Assembly: GCA_013397795.1 (NCBI GenBank)
Contig: VZTJ01002466.1
Coordinates: 1-64,000 of the forward strand
Source of the DNA: Orthonyx spaldingii
Lineage: Eukaryota; Chordata; Aves; Passeriformes; Orthonychidae
Direction: 5' to 3'
DNA length: 64,000 nucleotides
Shown: one piece after another, positions 1 through 12,670 of the stretch
Layout of the letters: each line of letters begins with the position of its first letter
Position numbering within the stretch: the stretch's first letter is position 1
Program-made: the position numbers and the translations under genes
Notes under the pieces: generated by a model
Database searches by the model: none
The model's input: the letters and a program-made list of their open reading frames with translations, nothing else
What the model was told of the DNA's origin: nothing

Positions 1-140
1 GGTGCGTGCCCGGGGCTTGGGATCGGATCTAGCGCGGCAGGGACGCCGGGCAGGGACGCAACAAGTCAGGGTTTGCGCGTGCAGCAGAAAGCTTGCGGCG
101 GTTGTTGTCCGGGTGTTTTGGGGAGAGTTAATTACTCACG
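1..140 (+). other. GC-rich retroviral leader or LTR-like segment
   Basis: This stretch is far richer in G, C and CpG than the AT-rich DNA that follows, and it runs straight into a retroviral pol fragment. It has no gag or protease frame. I read it as the remains of an LTR end or 5' leader of the same provirus, joined to pol by a large deletion. The family is not recognised and the window edge cuts it off, so the assignment rests mainly on position and composition. Confidence 0.35.
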
Positions 141-506
141 TTGTGGGCGCCAGTGTGGGTGGGCCAGTGGCCACTTCCAAAAGACAAATTAACGGCGCTT
201 AACACACTCATGGATGAACAACTTGCAAAAGGTAANCTTAACGCACTCATGGATGAACAACTTGCAAAAGGTAATATTGAACCAACTAAAAGCCCTTGGA
301 ACTCACCCGTCTTTGTTATTAAAAAGCAGGGTCGAGACAAGTACAGGCTTTTGCATGATTTGCGAAGGATTAACCAAGAACTAGAGGACATGGGATCTCT
401 ACAAACAGGTATGCCATCACCTGCCATGCTACCACAGCATTGGAAGATTGCTGTCCTGTATATTAAGGATTGCTTCTTCCAAATTCCCCTCACAGAGGGA
501 AAATGA
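141..506 (+). pseudogene. pol: ERV pol fragment, N-terminal reverse transcriptase
   Basis: The frame reads like the start of a class II (beta/alpharetrovirus-like) reverse transcriptase, the enzyme that copies viral RNA into DNA. Visible blocks in order are VWVGQWPLPKDKL (about residue 6), IEPTKSPWNSPVFVIKK, YRLLHDLRRINQ and IKDCFFQIPL near the end. It stops right after the first catalytic block, so the palm, thumb, RNase H and integrase are missing. In the block VLYIKDCFF a Tyr stands where the family normally has its first catalytic Asp, so even this piece is dead. A 38-bp duplication around an unknown base (N at 236) lies inside it. The first codons are not a natural start; pol is normally made as a gag-pol fusion. 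Family identity is secure; subfamily is not. Confidence 0.85.
198..274. repeat. 38-bp direct duplication around a single N
   Basis: Positions 198-235 and 237-274 are the same 38 bases with one difference (A or G near the start of the unit), separated only by the N at 236. The duplicated unit falls in the reverse transcriptase frame and repeats part of it (LMDEQLAKG). This looks like two contig ends that overlap but were not merged. Confidence 0.9.
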
Positions 507-745
507 AGGTGCATAGAATAAGCCGTGAGATGGTAACCTGGCAAAATGGCCCCAATCACCTCTCTCCTGAGCCTCTTAAGCCTTCGGTCAGGGGAGGGCA
601 AGGCGAGAGATGAGCCAATGGGCAAATGACTGACCAGTGACATCTGGCCAGTCCTGGGTAAACAGGGGAGGGACAAGTACAAAGCAGCACTATGAATGGT
701 CAGACCGCCGCGATGGATTCCTGGTGGTCTGCCCACTGCTACACT
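493..745 (+). mobile_element. Possible polypurine tract and LTR-like segment
   Basis: The pol frame ends in a purine-rich run (GAGGGAAAATGAAGG, from about 497) and similarity to reverse transcriptase stops there. The next 230 bases are GC-rich, contain a CCAAT motif near 613 and a weak TATA-like AGTACAAAG near 677, and end near CTGCTACA at 735-742. This order fits a polypurine tract followed by a 3' LTR after deletion of most of pol and env. I do not recognise the LTR family and see no target duplication, so it could also be unrelated ERV sequence. Confidence 0.35.
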
Positions 746-2884
746 TCTTGAGCCTCTGATATAGGGTAATGTAGACTCTCATGGGCAGTGACATTTCTGT
801 TCTATTACAGCTTTCCTATAATCTTCAGAACCTTCTCTAGCTCTTTGGGTGTTTTCTTATGAATGTATTCATTTTACAAAACCAAGTACACCGTTCTCTT
901 TAAACCTGTCCTCCCTGCTGTACTATTGCAAGATTAATTTTTCTTCAAATCTGTGATATTTATGATACCTTCCATTTACATACTATTTTAATGTATGCTA
1001 TAGATTGTATGTCTATTTGTTATTTTCTACTGCCTATGAGTTTTTTCAAAATCATGATATCTAGTACTGTGCACCTGTTTGTAACCACATTTAAAACATT
1101 TCTGACTGAGAGTTTACTCTTCTTCTGCTGAGTGCTGGTTCATGGCTTCTATGAAGAATTTCTCTGAAGGTAATGGACCTATTGCAATCTGTTCGTGCTT
1201 GAAAAAGGTCTTTTAGCAATTGGCAAATGAATATTGCATGAGTCACTGCTTTGCATAACACAACAAACAGCTAAACCCTTCTTTCTGTGCATCATTTTAA
1301 TGTACAGATCTTATGTTTTGAAACGTGATGGAGGAGGAGAAAGAGAATTCAAAGCAGAATTACTTTCTGAGGTATCTGAGATGGAGGAAAATTCCTGTTT
1401 GTTTTCAGCAAAGGAGAGTGGAATTGTGCTATCTTCCTAAAAAAATGTATCCACTCTGAAATTTATCATAGACTGTCTAGTTTACTCGTGGAATGCAGCA
1501 AAACAAGTCCTGTCTAAAAGAAATGGACATTCAAGAGAATTCAAGAGGAAGGTGTACAGTCATCTCAGTCAGCTCTACTGTTCATTAATCAACTATTACA
1601 TAATCAAATGCTTGGATTTTATTGGTTTTATTTGTTACTATCCTCTTTAGCTGTTACTTGTTATTCTTCTAAAGAAAATCCTTGTAGGAAATAAGCATGG
1701 TAGTTCCACAAGTAATCTGCTGTGTGTTAATAAGAAGCTTGCCTTGTATTATTGCCCTGCTTTATTAGCTGAAATTTTAAGCAACAAGTAACATTAGAAT
1801 GTATTGTAATTCAGCCTCATTTATTTAATAGTCTCCATGGAAAATAAGGAAGTATTTGGATAAACTGTTAAAAGAAATGTGCTGGATAGTATCGTTCTTC
1901 AGTGACATCTGTCTGTCAAGCTCCCAGACTTCAGGTTTCAGTCTCTTGTCCGGGGAAACACAAAAGACTTCATTCAGAAATCACTTGTGCAATTATGCCA
2001 GTTGTACTGCATGATTAACCTCCTCACTTTTGAAGGGGTTTTATTATGTAAAGGTATGCTGTACCCGTGCAGGACCTGTAAGCAGTGTACAGGCAGACCA
2101 TGTCATTAGGGCAGAAAGAAGGCAAGTACATTGTTATTTGAGAAAAAATTATCTCAGGCTCAGATGACTGACATAAAGGACAGTGACAGAGAGCACATTG
2201 TTACCAGCTGTCCCACACAAATATTTTACACACATTGTGGTACTACATTAATATTGATGATATATTGATATTTTCCACATTTGCTATATAAATTAATGAA
2301 CTACTGGAGCAAACAGCCAGAAGGAGTGGGATGATTTGTCACTCTGTAGCTTCCCCAATTTGCTGTCTTCCCAAGGCTATACATTATCAAGAATAACAAA
2401 TGGAATTCATATAGCTCCCTTATTAACATGCATTAGCTGTATCAGAGTGTGCCTCATGGTTTATTAGGGTCAGTTCAGGAGAACCTCCATATCTTCAGGC
2501 AATCTTTCTCTTCCTTAAAGAGAACTAACAAATAATTAAGACATCTCCAAAGAGAAAGCTTTTCAGTTTGTTTTGGTTTCTTGATAAATTATAAAACAGG
2601 TTCAGCCAATTCACTTGCCCATGAAAAAAATTTTACTTGCCACTTTTGTCAAATGGATACACCCTATGAAACCTAATATATAATTTATATTTTCTAATTA
2701 TGCTATTTATAAATACACCAGATTGTCTATCACTTTTGGTCAGAATGTGTTTCCTGATTACTGGAGTTTACACTCTGTTCTTTTGGTTTATAGTATCCAT
2801 AGGGCTCACTGTTTCTGTGCTGGGGGGTTTGTTTATTTGTTTGTTTGTCTGTTTATAGATTCTATGCTATGTAGTCATGTTTAC

Positions 2885-2950
2885 TGTACTAGGTGCTGCA
2901 CAGAAGCATTGCAAGACAGATTTTACCTCAGTTGGTAATCTAGGGAAAAG
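2885..2950 (+). repeat. Possible ancient amniote interspersed repeat
   Basis: The order TACTAGGTGCTGCACAGAAG, then GCAAGACAGA, then GTAATCTAGG resembles a motif widespread in reptile and bird genomes (a 'gtgctgtacaaacac ... agacagtccctgcc ... acaatctaa' type element). The match is from memory and partial, and I cannot give the family name with confidence. Confidence 0.3.
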
Positions 2951-5900
2951 ATGAAGGCTCCGTATTACCACATATTTATCTCAGCATCACCTCAGAACAA
3001 AAGACACTTTTACTTGCTGCATTCTAACCTCTTGGGAGAAAAGTTTTGAATGAAGCACTCACAATTTTTAACTCAAAATGATCAAGTGGTTGAAATGTCT
3101 CTTTTTTGTTTTGCTTTGTTTTGTGGGTTTCAGGGATTTGTTTGATTGTTTGGTTTGGGATTTTTTTGCTGAAAATTTTGTTGAATTAAAGAGATGGAGT
3201 TTGGTTGCTTGGTTTTGGGGCTTTTTTACTGACCAACCCACCTTCTAATATTTAACTATAAAAATCAACTTATATTTAGCCTCTCTCAGGCAAGGGTTGG
3301 AAAAGTGAATGCTTTTACCAATGGTTGATCTACCTGTGAAGTAAGAACCACAGATATATAATCAAGCTAAGCAATTTAGCAGAGATGGCTTGATTTAATT
3401 GTTTTTATAGACAGCTTATGGCTAATGAAGATTTTTAATCATAAATGTTACCATGTAATTTGATGTCTATGTAGAGTGTGTCAGATTTCTCTATATTCTA
3501 GAGGCTTCTCTTATTGTACTAAACATTTTCAGAGCTCATTAGCACATTGCTGTAGCTATGATTACACTTTCAGTTGGCACAGCATTTTCTTGTTGATTGC
3601 AGGGTGGTAAACAGCTCCCTTTGGTGCCTTTTCCTCTCATCTGGAGCACAGAACCTAACTGCTGTGACCACTTATGTGACAAATTTGGCAGATGCAAGAT
3701 CCCAGATGGAAAGCTCTCAAATTTGTGTTTCCAGTGTAGCATCTGGGTATATGATTGGCTTCGTGGCTGACTCCTTACAAGATCTCCTGGGCTGCTTCTA
3801 CATATTTTCCAGTTATAGCAGCTGCAGTTATACCAGATTATTTGACAGGGCTTCCTCATTTGCATCATCCATTGAAGTTATAACTTCCTTTAATTATACC
3901 CCCCTACCCCTCAATTCTATTACCTAAAATGATAATATTGACCAGAGAGTTAGGTTATTTGAATCCACAACTATTCTGCTCCACTGTTGAGAATATGCCT
4001 GCCAGTTAGAGGTCATATTTCATTCTCAGTTCTAGGATAGTTCACAGGATTAATAATTTTAAAATCCACAATACCTTCACTGAGACGAAAAGAATTTTTC
4101 CAGACTTGTGCTGATACCACTGTGTAGTGTCTGGTTCTTCTATTGATCAGGGTCTGTTTTATTATCATTTTTAAAGATAATTAATTTTATTCTTTTCGGT
4201 AGTTGACTATCTTACATTAATTGCATCTTATAAATACTGATAGTTATCTATATCTAGTATTGTATTAAGGACCATTGCATTGCTGAAAGTTTGGCTTTGC
4301 AGGTAAGATATAAAACTGAAAACTTATCTCTCTTGCCTGCTAAAGATCTCACAGCATTGCTTTGCAAGAATAGCATGTTACCATCAGTTTCTTGTATAAA
4401 CTACAGTTAGCTTAATTACATTCTGTCTTCCTAAATTCCTCCTGTAGTGTCATTTTGGTAAGTAATTTTTCACTTTCTGCCTTAAAACTGTTGTGCAACA
4501 CTGCTTTATGCTATTATACATCTGTTGTATTCCACCCCAGTGGTGTTTGATTCACCGGTAGATGAAGAGATCGCTGCGTGCCTGATATATAATACACTTT
4601 GGTATCCTTTGGGATAAATATAAAGGCAACATGTTATAACAAATCCGTAGTCACGGAGGGCTTCATAGTTGTCACTACGTTGTTAGTCACAGCATTTGAG
4701 AACATCACAAGCAGTGGTGATGGAACAGCAGAATCAGTTTTTAAATGCATCTGACTCTAAGCTAAAAGAATTGGTAGGAATAGGAATTATGGCATGCAGC
4801 TGAACAGCTGTTATCCCAACTCTTAGAAGACTTTGCAAGATTTTCTGACAATACTGGTTCTTACCATTCCCCTGACACAAAATGACTCTGAATGCTTCCT
4901 GAGAGAAGGATGTGCCTTGTAGACCATGGAATAAAAAAGATCTGCCTAAATCCTCCTTTTGCATACCTGAAATTTCTGTGAGAAAATTGGATGCAGAGTG
5001 GTGTGCCGCCAGGTATTACACTTGGAAACTTCACATTTTTTGTTACTGTCACAATAACAGTGGCACAGAAGCTGGTTTGGCAGTGTTATATCTGTCTTGG
5101 TAATAAAAGGTATTATGAGATGGTGGTTTGACTTTAATTTTCGTAAGTATTCTACATTGGTGAATACCTTTCCTAAACCACAACACTGTGTTTCAGGGAG
5201 AATGTGACACTCACCCCTTAGTCCATTGGAATGCAAGTCACACTAGCATGGTGAAAAATTCTAGGTGAAAAACTTACCTGTAAAATAGCAAACAATTTGG
5301 GAAATCTTAGTTATGCAGCAATGGCAACAACTGGTTGCTGTGTAAGAAGATGGAACTACTTATAAATGAAAAACCTCTGCAATACAGTGAGACAAATCCT
5401 TTAAAAGTCTAGTACTTATCAGGGAGTATAGTTCATAAAATTCTTTTGCTGCCCATTGAAATTTTGAGCAGTCTTGCTAGTGATGTGTTTCAATTACAAA
5501 TGAGAAACTTAATTCCAGCTGCTTGAATAAATATTCTTTCTTAAAACAGATCATAAATTAATTTCAATATGCCTGCATACTCTATAGCCTACAGTTTAGG
5601 ACTTGTAAGTCTATATATGTCTGTGCAACCTAGTTATGGCTTATGTGTCAAATGGGATTCAAAGAGAAAATAAGGACAGCTTATGTAGTACTGAAAAACC
5701 AATAACACACACATCACACTATTTATGTTAGGATTCAAATATGCCTATTAAACTGTTGATTAAAGTAGCTCAGAATATGCCATACAGAATGCTTGAGATA
5801 ATAATTGCCAGAAAAACTATTGGTAGATGCAAGGGAACATGTAAGAAGAAGGGAGGGAAAAGCACTGCAATGTGTTACTTTGTTCCCAAGCCTCAATGCA

Positions 5901-8538
5901 CAGCAGAACTAAATGCATTTTATTTGTTATAATAGCCACGTCTTCTTTGTCTAGTACAATAAAATGCTGCATTTAAATATATGCTATGATGTAATATGCT
6001 ACAAATATATAATACATCAAGGAGTATTTAGACTCAGTTGACTGTTCAAAAGATATTAACTTTGATTTAAGGAATCTTTTTGTTCTCTTAAGCATTGCGG
6101 GAAGGGAAAGGAGGGAGAGAAACTCCAGAAGTTTGGCAAAGACATTTTTCATTCTATTTCATGAGTCTTCCTTTTTTCTCTTCTTTAAATATGCTGACAG
6201 ACACTGTGATATGTTGGTCCATATGTTATTTTTTTCAGCCAACAGAAAAGGATGATAATTTACTGACAATTAAATCTTCGTGAGTAGTATTGGTTTAGAA
6301 GCTCAACAGGATTTGGTGCAGTTTATTTGAACCATTTGGACCTCATAGGTTTCTTTAATTAAAACTTAAGTGAACTTTTTATTTTCTTCTGAGAACTCCA
6401 GTCCTTTCCTGCTGAATATGACAGGAACAGTGGCTCTCCTTTCCTCCCTCATTTTAAGTGATGCTTACTGAACCAGGTTACAACTAGTGCTATAGGAATA
6501 GCAATACGTACAATGAGCAAAGTTTATAACCTAGAGAATAGAACAAGAAATAAAGCTTTTGTGTTTTAAAAGTTATTCCTAAACACATATATATTGACTA
6601 TAGGAAATTAGCAGGCTTTGGCAGCTAATTAAATGTCCAAGAAGACATTGTTTTCTTTATTTTTTTTCCTGACTTCCACCTAAGCACATCTATCTACACA
6701 CAGAGATGAGCCTTGTATATATATTTCTTATTTTACATGAAAAAGAGAATGAAGTTTAGTGGATCTGTTTTCTCTTCATCTCTCTGCCATTAGGCAGAAG
6801 GCACCTTGGGGCCACTTACTTTCTGGTAATGATGGGAAGAAACCACAAGAAAGGATAATGGAGTTGCAAACAGAGCTGGCTTAAGAGGATTGCCTGTCTT
6901 TTTGAAAAAACCCATTATGCTACATTCTTAATGTCTTATGGCTCTACAATTCGTTATATAATGTACCTTGTCAAACAACCTTGTTGCATGTAATTTTGTT
7001 CAAAATAGATCTCCATGGAATTTCTCCATGAAAGCAGCCCCATGCTTATGGCTTGTTTGTACTCTTCTTAGCAGTATGTTAAATTAAAATTTAGTTTTAA
7101 GGCTTAATTCAGATTTAAGTGAAACAACCATTTTGATTACAATCTAAAGTGACAAATTTCACTTTAACAATCCTAGTTCCATCCTAAAAGATTCTATGAA
7201 TCTATCATGCAATAAAGTACTTGCACTTCAGTGAAATGAACTTTTCCCAAATGAAACGTTATAATATTTTTTAAGGACAAATTAAACAAAATTAATATAA
7301 ACTGCAGAATTCTCTTACACAACAGATTTTTTTTGGAGTTCATAAACATGGAAAGAAGTCAGTTAAAGAATACCAATCTTTTCAGTATTAAAACTCCCTA
7401 GTTTTTAATATGATGGTTGTAAAATTAAATCATAGTTGATAATAAAATGTGTATAATTTGTTATTAGAGCAACAGGATGTCCTTATAAAGATCAACATTC
7501 ATAAAAATTATTTCATGTGGATAATGGAATATTAGCTCAACAAATGCTTTGAGATGCAAAGTTGAGACTTCAGGCTACAATCCTGTATCAAAGACAACTT
7601 TCAAAGTATGTTGTAGCTCATAATTTATATTTAATAAATGTATCTAAGCAAGATATCTAATTAATACATTTAAAATTAGGTGAGAGATCACTGATTTTTA
7701 ATTGCAAATGCAGAAGAATAAATTAATCAGAAGATGCAAATTAATTTTTATAAATTTCTTCTCCTGACAATTTTTACAATTTTGAGCTCCTGATGAAATA
7801 AATTTAAATCAGCATAACTGCTGTAAGAAAAAAAAAGATCAGATACCTATTAGTATTAAAAGGCTGGGAAAATTAGATTCCAGTATATTTCAAAACCTCA
7901 GAAATTAGGATGTCAAGAAATAATTCTTATTTTCTTTTAAAAAATCTTGAGAACATAATGAAATCTTCTTATTGTGAGAAATTTGCCAAATCCAATCATG
8001 ATTCCTTAAAAAACCCTCTATTATTTAACTCCGGTATCAATTTCCCATGACATTTTCCATCTCTCTTCATTATTTTGCTTTACATCTTGCTCCAGAAGTC
8101 CTCCCATTTCTCTAGAATCATGTTACTCTTGTCAATGGATTATCTCCGCACCATGGGTTTTACTCGTGTGTATTCATTTCCACTTCCTGCAATTTTCCTC
8201 TACCTGATACTGATCTATTGGGGGAAAAATCATTGATTTGTTCTTTGCAATCCCTGTGAAGAGATGATTCAATATTACTGTTATGTAGAGTAGTTCTTCT
8301 AATAATTTGTATTTCCTGGGATTCTGCTGGAACCTCTCTAATATGTATACTAAAGAACAAATTTTTAATTGGTGTAAGTATGGATGAAATGCTCCAGCCA
8401 TCCTTTTTACTTAAAAATAGCAATTGAGCGTCTGTGGAGTAACAGAAAATCCTATGGGTTTTTTTCCAAACTATAGTGCAAAAAGGAATTTTGAAGCAGA
8501 GGTGCTAGCAGATTTATAACTAATATATTTTCGTGCAA

Positions 8539-8556
8539 GTGTGTGTGTGTGTGTGT
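8539..8556. repeat. (GT)9 microsatellite
   Basis: Nine uninterrupted GT units, followed by ATGCATTG. Confidence 0.97.
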
Positions 8557-9951
8557 ATGCATTGTCATTCCATGTCAAGAGTGACTCTGAGACCAGCATA
8601 GCAGCCATAGAACATTTTGCTGCCAGGTGCTACGTGAGGGAAAGGACCTTCTCGTCTCTTTCAGTTCTAAAGGGATTCACAAGCACAACTTCCATTTGTG
8701 AGGGGTGAATGCTAGTGGAGGTTTTGGGTTTTCAGGGAATATATTTTTAGGGTCACTCTCTGCCCTTCTCTAAAAACTGTTAAGAAACCTACTGTTCATG
8801 TGCATCAGTGAGTCTTCTGGGGTAGGCTGGGTTTTTTTCACCTGAAAACATAAGGCAAATTTGAACATGTATATAGATGCAAAGGAGCAACACTATCTCA
8901 CTGGAGAAAGAGAGTATCACGTAGAGGCAACCTCCTCTGAAGGGTTCACCAGCAAGCATTGGTGCCACACTTCTGGCTTTTGACTTAAGCCAAAGTTTCA
9001 CTACAAACAAACAAAAAGAATAAATAGTGCCTATAAAGAGACTCCTGAGGGCAAGCAAATGTAAAAACTAAAGAAATCTCAAAAATCTATATGAGGACTA
9101 AACTGGTAGTAATTACATATTTTGGCAGTTACTTAAAGCTTCACGCACCAGCCAACCTTTCAGCCTGCATCCCGCCATAAACAGAGGCACTCAGCAATCC
9201 CAGCACTGAGTAATCATACAGTGAGAAATCAACTTGGGAGTGCAATGTGGTGCTTTGCTAGGAATTGGATGACAAATGATGATGATCAACCAGAAGATAA
9301 ACAATAACAAGTAGGCTTAATGACAACATTACAAGATTCATTGGCACCAATACTTTCATTGCCCACTGGCACGGTCCCCTGGATATGCTGCGTTTCTTGT
9401 GCCAAATTGGAATCCCCTCCATAATTACTTTTCTCTCTGTTATGTTTATAATCCATTTTGCTGTCCAAAAAGTAAATTTGTATTTCATCACTGAAAAAGA
9501 GGCATATTTTAAAACTTACTTTAGATGAGATAGTAAGATATAGACACATTTTTTAAGAGTTTCTTACATTTCTTTCTGTTAAAAAAACATACATATACAA
9601 AGTTTTTAAAAGACAGCCAGGGTTGAATTTGCAAATATGTTTGCTATTGAAATCTCTGTGCTAAAAATGGCACCAATCCAAGTGAGAAGTGCCATTGTGT
9701 CCACACAATTGCAGCTGGCCAGAAGCTTGGGGTGATGGACTGAGATGCTTTCTTTGGAAGGAAGATCAAGGACTCAAGAGTGAGAAGATGCAGATGGCTG
9801 CAAAAGCTGGGAGACAGCTTGCATATGGCAATGTAGGGAGAACTGATGTATTAGTGCTTTTGGGCTTCATTTGGACTCTTGATCATCCTTCAGTTTAGTG
9901 CCCTGGCTCCATCAAATTGTTAAGCAAAAAAATCACTAACTACAAATGTGA

Positions 9952-10300
9952 TGCCTTTTCTTGGGACTACCTAGAACAGAGGCTAAACAGAATTAAGAGA
10001 GTAAAAAGCAGTTATTTATTGAAAGGACTTCCAGGTACATTCAAGGGCAGTCAGAGCCCCCCCAGGGCCACACCCAAAATGGATGACCAGTCATGGGTTT
10101 TCCATGAGTTATAATTTCTGGTTCATTTGCATATCGGGGTTAGACCTCCAATTATAACTTCAGGTAATGAAGTCATCTATTCCAAGCTTGCTCCCCCCAG
10201 TTTTGCTTCCCCCAGTTCTCTGCTGTTTACATATTTTGGGGCCCAAGACAGTAAGGTGTCCTTGAGTTTCAAGCCTAGAGAGGAATTCTTTTGTCTAACA
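9952..10300 (-). mobile_element. ERV LTR, minus strand
   Basis: Read on the minus strand, this segment starts near TGTTAGACAAAAG and ends near AAGAAAAGGCA. It contains a polyadenylation signal AATAAA (plus 10015-10020) followed by a T-rich stretch, as at an R-U5 boundary. Upstream in the presumed U3 is an octamer ATGCAAAT (plus 10125-10132). G-runs and the short GC-rich blocks near 10050-10080 set it apart from its AT-rich neighbours. Layout and sequence resemble avian ERVL-type LTRs, but I found no matching target duplications, so both ends are estimates. Internal ERV sequence is not evident on either side, so it is probably a solo LTR. Confidence 0.6.
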
Positions 10301-12334
10301 TGCAAGAACAGCAGCTTGAAGTCTAGGGTTACATGAAAAATATAGAAGCTAAAAAATCTTAAGGCAACAAATGTTAGCATTATTACAAAACAGATATAGT
10401 TGAAATTGCTGACTCTAACCATATGTACATCACTGCTTTATGTTTTGCAACATATGCTTGTAAAACTAGAATTATGATAAGCTATATGCAGTAAATACAT
10501 TAAAAAGTATACACGGGGAAGAAAAGAAATCAAGCATAAAAATTCTTTCTCAGCTTTGGAGACAGGGTGAGCACCCAGAAAAACAACTCTTCAGCTAAAT
10601 TTCTCAGTAAGGCCTGCATTAAATATTTTGCACAGAATCTCAAACCATTTGAAAGTTTAGTTCTTGAAAACTTTCTCAACCTCAACCTAAACCCATGAAA
10701 TCTCACTAAAAGGGTGATGCTGATCACAGCTGGGAGTCTGAACTTCCTTTCTATTTTTCTACTTTCTGCCATTCTTATGTTTTTCTTCCCCTGGAAACCA
10801 TAAGAGCCTTGGACCAGTGTCATATTTATATTGTCTCTAACTTTCTGGAGGTCAACACTGATTGAGTTTTGGTTGATTTTTGTGACCAGTGTGGAACACA
10901 ATAATTTCAGGCTTGTCATCCACCTAACATATTACTCATAAAATGCCTGAATTTTCCTAATGTGAGTATCATGGTATTTCATTGCAGGGTATACCAGATG
11001 CAGTGAAATGCATGTATGAATAACAAGTCTTTCAAGAGAAGCTTGGTTCATATTTACAGCAGAAATATATACCCATATATATGGATTTGTTTCTTATTTA
11101 TATTCCTCTGGGAAACATCCATTTGATATGCTGTGTGAACGGGGAAGCTGTTTGGTACTCAGGATATAAAATCAACTTTCTCAACATGGCTGATGCTCTC
11201 ATTTTTAAACACGAGGTGTCTGCCTGTGTCCTTATGCCAAAGTGTATTTATAAAAACAGTTTTCCTATATTAGCTTCATTTTTGAGGCTGCTCCTGATAA
11301 ATTATTCCAAATTAATTAAAAAATAACTCATTAGAACAAAATGAATTCAGAGTAAATTAATTCCTTCCTGTCTCTGTCTCTGTCTCTTTCAAGTAAGAGC
11401 ATACTGACCTTGGTGTAAGCGTAAATCATATTTCCTGTTAAAATCACAGAGTAGTAAACAATTTTAGTGAGCATTTAATTCATGGAGTAATAAAAAGGTA
11501 TATCCTAGTATAAAAAAATTCATGTGGAACTAAAAGGAAGCAAACCATGATACTACACTTTAAAAAAGTACATTTCCCTGCCATAAGTTTTTGAAGCCAA
11601 GAATGAAGACAATTAGAATATTTTCATTAAGGCAATAACTACCTCAACATTAAGCTGTTTGATGATTTTTAATTTTGGGCACAAAAATTAAAACCAATTC
11701 ATGAATTTGTTTTAAGAGTAATATTTATTTTTTGGTTTTGTTAATATAATCAATGATTGCACCTTACAATGTAATATCATAAAAAAAGAAAAGCAAGGAG
11801 GTATGCAGCAAAATAATATTTGATGTGAGGATATTTATTTAGTACTAGGTAGCACCCTAGATTTGAATAACTGGTCTGGGAATTAGAAAATTATTAAAAA
11901 TATTTACTGAACAAGTATGTTTAATCTATGGGAATGACTGAAAGCAAATTTTTTCCACTACAAAGCTTTCTTAAAAAGTTCTATTCAATATTTGTCCATC
12001 TAATTCTCCCTCTGATTCAAATATAAATCCATACCAAAAATTTTATGAATTCAAGACCTTTTTACCTTGAAGCAGCTGGCGTGGAGAATTGTCCTAGACA
12101 TTTTCATTGAGACATTTTGTTCCCTTCATTTCTGCTTCTCTACACGCCTTCCTGTAGTCTAAAACTTTTTTTCTTAGGATCTTTCTAAAGAAGATTGCAA
12201 TTGACTGAATGTGGATTGCTAAAGCTTGGCTTTATATGATGTTTTTGTGACATTTGTACTTAAAGAACCAAAAAAGACTCAGTATATCAGGACCAAAATT
12301 TAAAAAAACATATTTTTATGATAAAAAACATAGG
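10301..12334. other. AT-rich background without genes
   Basis: No recognisable gene or repeat apart from an imperfect TGTCTC microsatellite at 11369-11387. A 129-codon minus-strand open frame at 10530-10919 has no motif I recognise and is within what chance allows at this base composition. Confidence 0.65.
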
Positions 12335-12670
12335 ATCATAACATAAATCAGTCTGGGAGAGACTTAGTATGTCACCTACTTCAGCTTCTATCTAAAAGCA
12401 GGGTCAGCTATGAGGTCAAATCAGATTTCTCAGGGTTTTATCCAGATAACTCTTGAAATCCCCTGAAGATGGAGGCTGCACAACTTCTCTGGACAACATA
12501 TTTCAATGTTATTACATTCCACATCATGAAAGTTTCTCCTTATATTCAGTCTGAACATCTCATTTCAATTTATGCAGACTGTTGGTCAACCTTTCAGTAT
12601 GCACTTCCATTTACAGCTGAATTCATCTTCCTGTTAATCTCAAATACATCTCCCTTGGACAAAAAAAGAA
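12335..12670 (-). mobile_element. Old CR1 LINE 3' end
   Basis: On the plus strand this reads as the reverse complement of a CR1 3' end: a tail-like ATAGGATCATAACA, then GTCACCTACTTCAG, then GCTATGAGGTCAAATCAG, GGAGGCTGCACAACTTCTCT and AAGTTTCTCCTTATATTCAG. These follow the order of known CR1 copies from the 3' end back into ORF2. Divergence is clearly higher than in the copies at 15941 and 55236, so it is an older insertion. The reading frame is gone. Confidence 0.75.

Larger units (their letters stand above)
746..9951. other. AT-rich background without genes
   Basis: No coding exon, RNA gene or clear young transposon is visible. The stretch has G/T-rich low-complexity DNA at about 3104-3236, a (GT)9 microsatellite at 8539-8556 and a possible ancient repeat at 2885-2950. 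Open frames here are short and resemble no family I know. Confidence 0.7.

Noticed and set aside
141..160. Primer-binding-site reading of TGGGCGCCAGTGTGGGTGGG
   Set aside because: The same bases encode the conserved start of the reverse transcriptase block (PVWVGQWPL), which explains them better.
128..736. 202-codon open frame on the minus strand
   Set aside because: It overlaps the plus-strand pol fragment, crosses the artificial duplication at the N, and its translation resembles no protein family. It is a shadow frame.
3539..3927. Overlapping open frames of over 100 codons on both strands
   Set aside because: No recognisable domain in either. Long frames on both strands together usually mean a local shortage of stops, not a gene.
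7165..7210. CR1-like tail GATTCTATGAATCTATCATG
   Set aside because: The preceding sequence does not continue into CR1 3' UTR clearly enough; too short to support alone.
10530..10919. 129-codon minus-strand frame beside an LTR
   Set aside because: Tested mentally for gag, pol or env motifs because of its position; none are visible.
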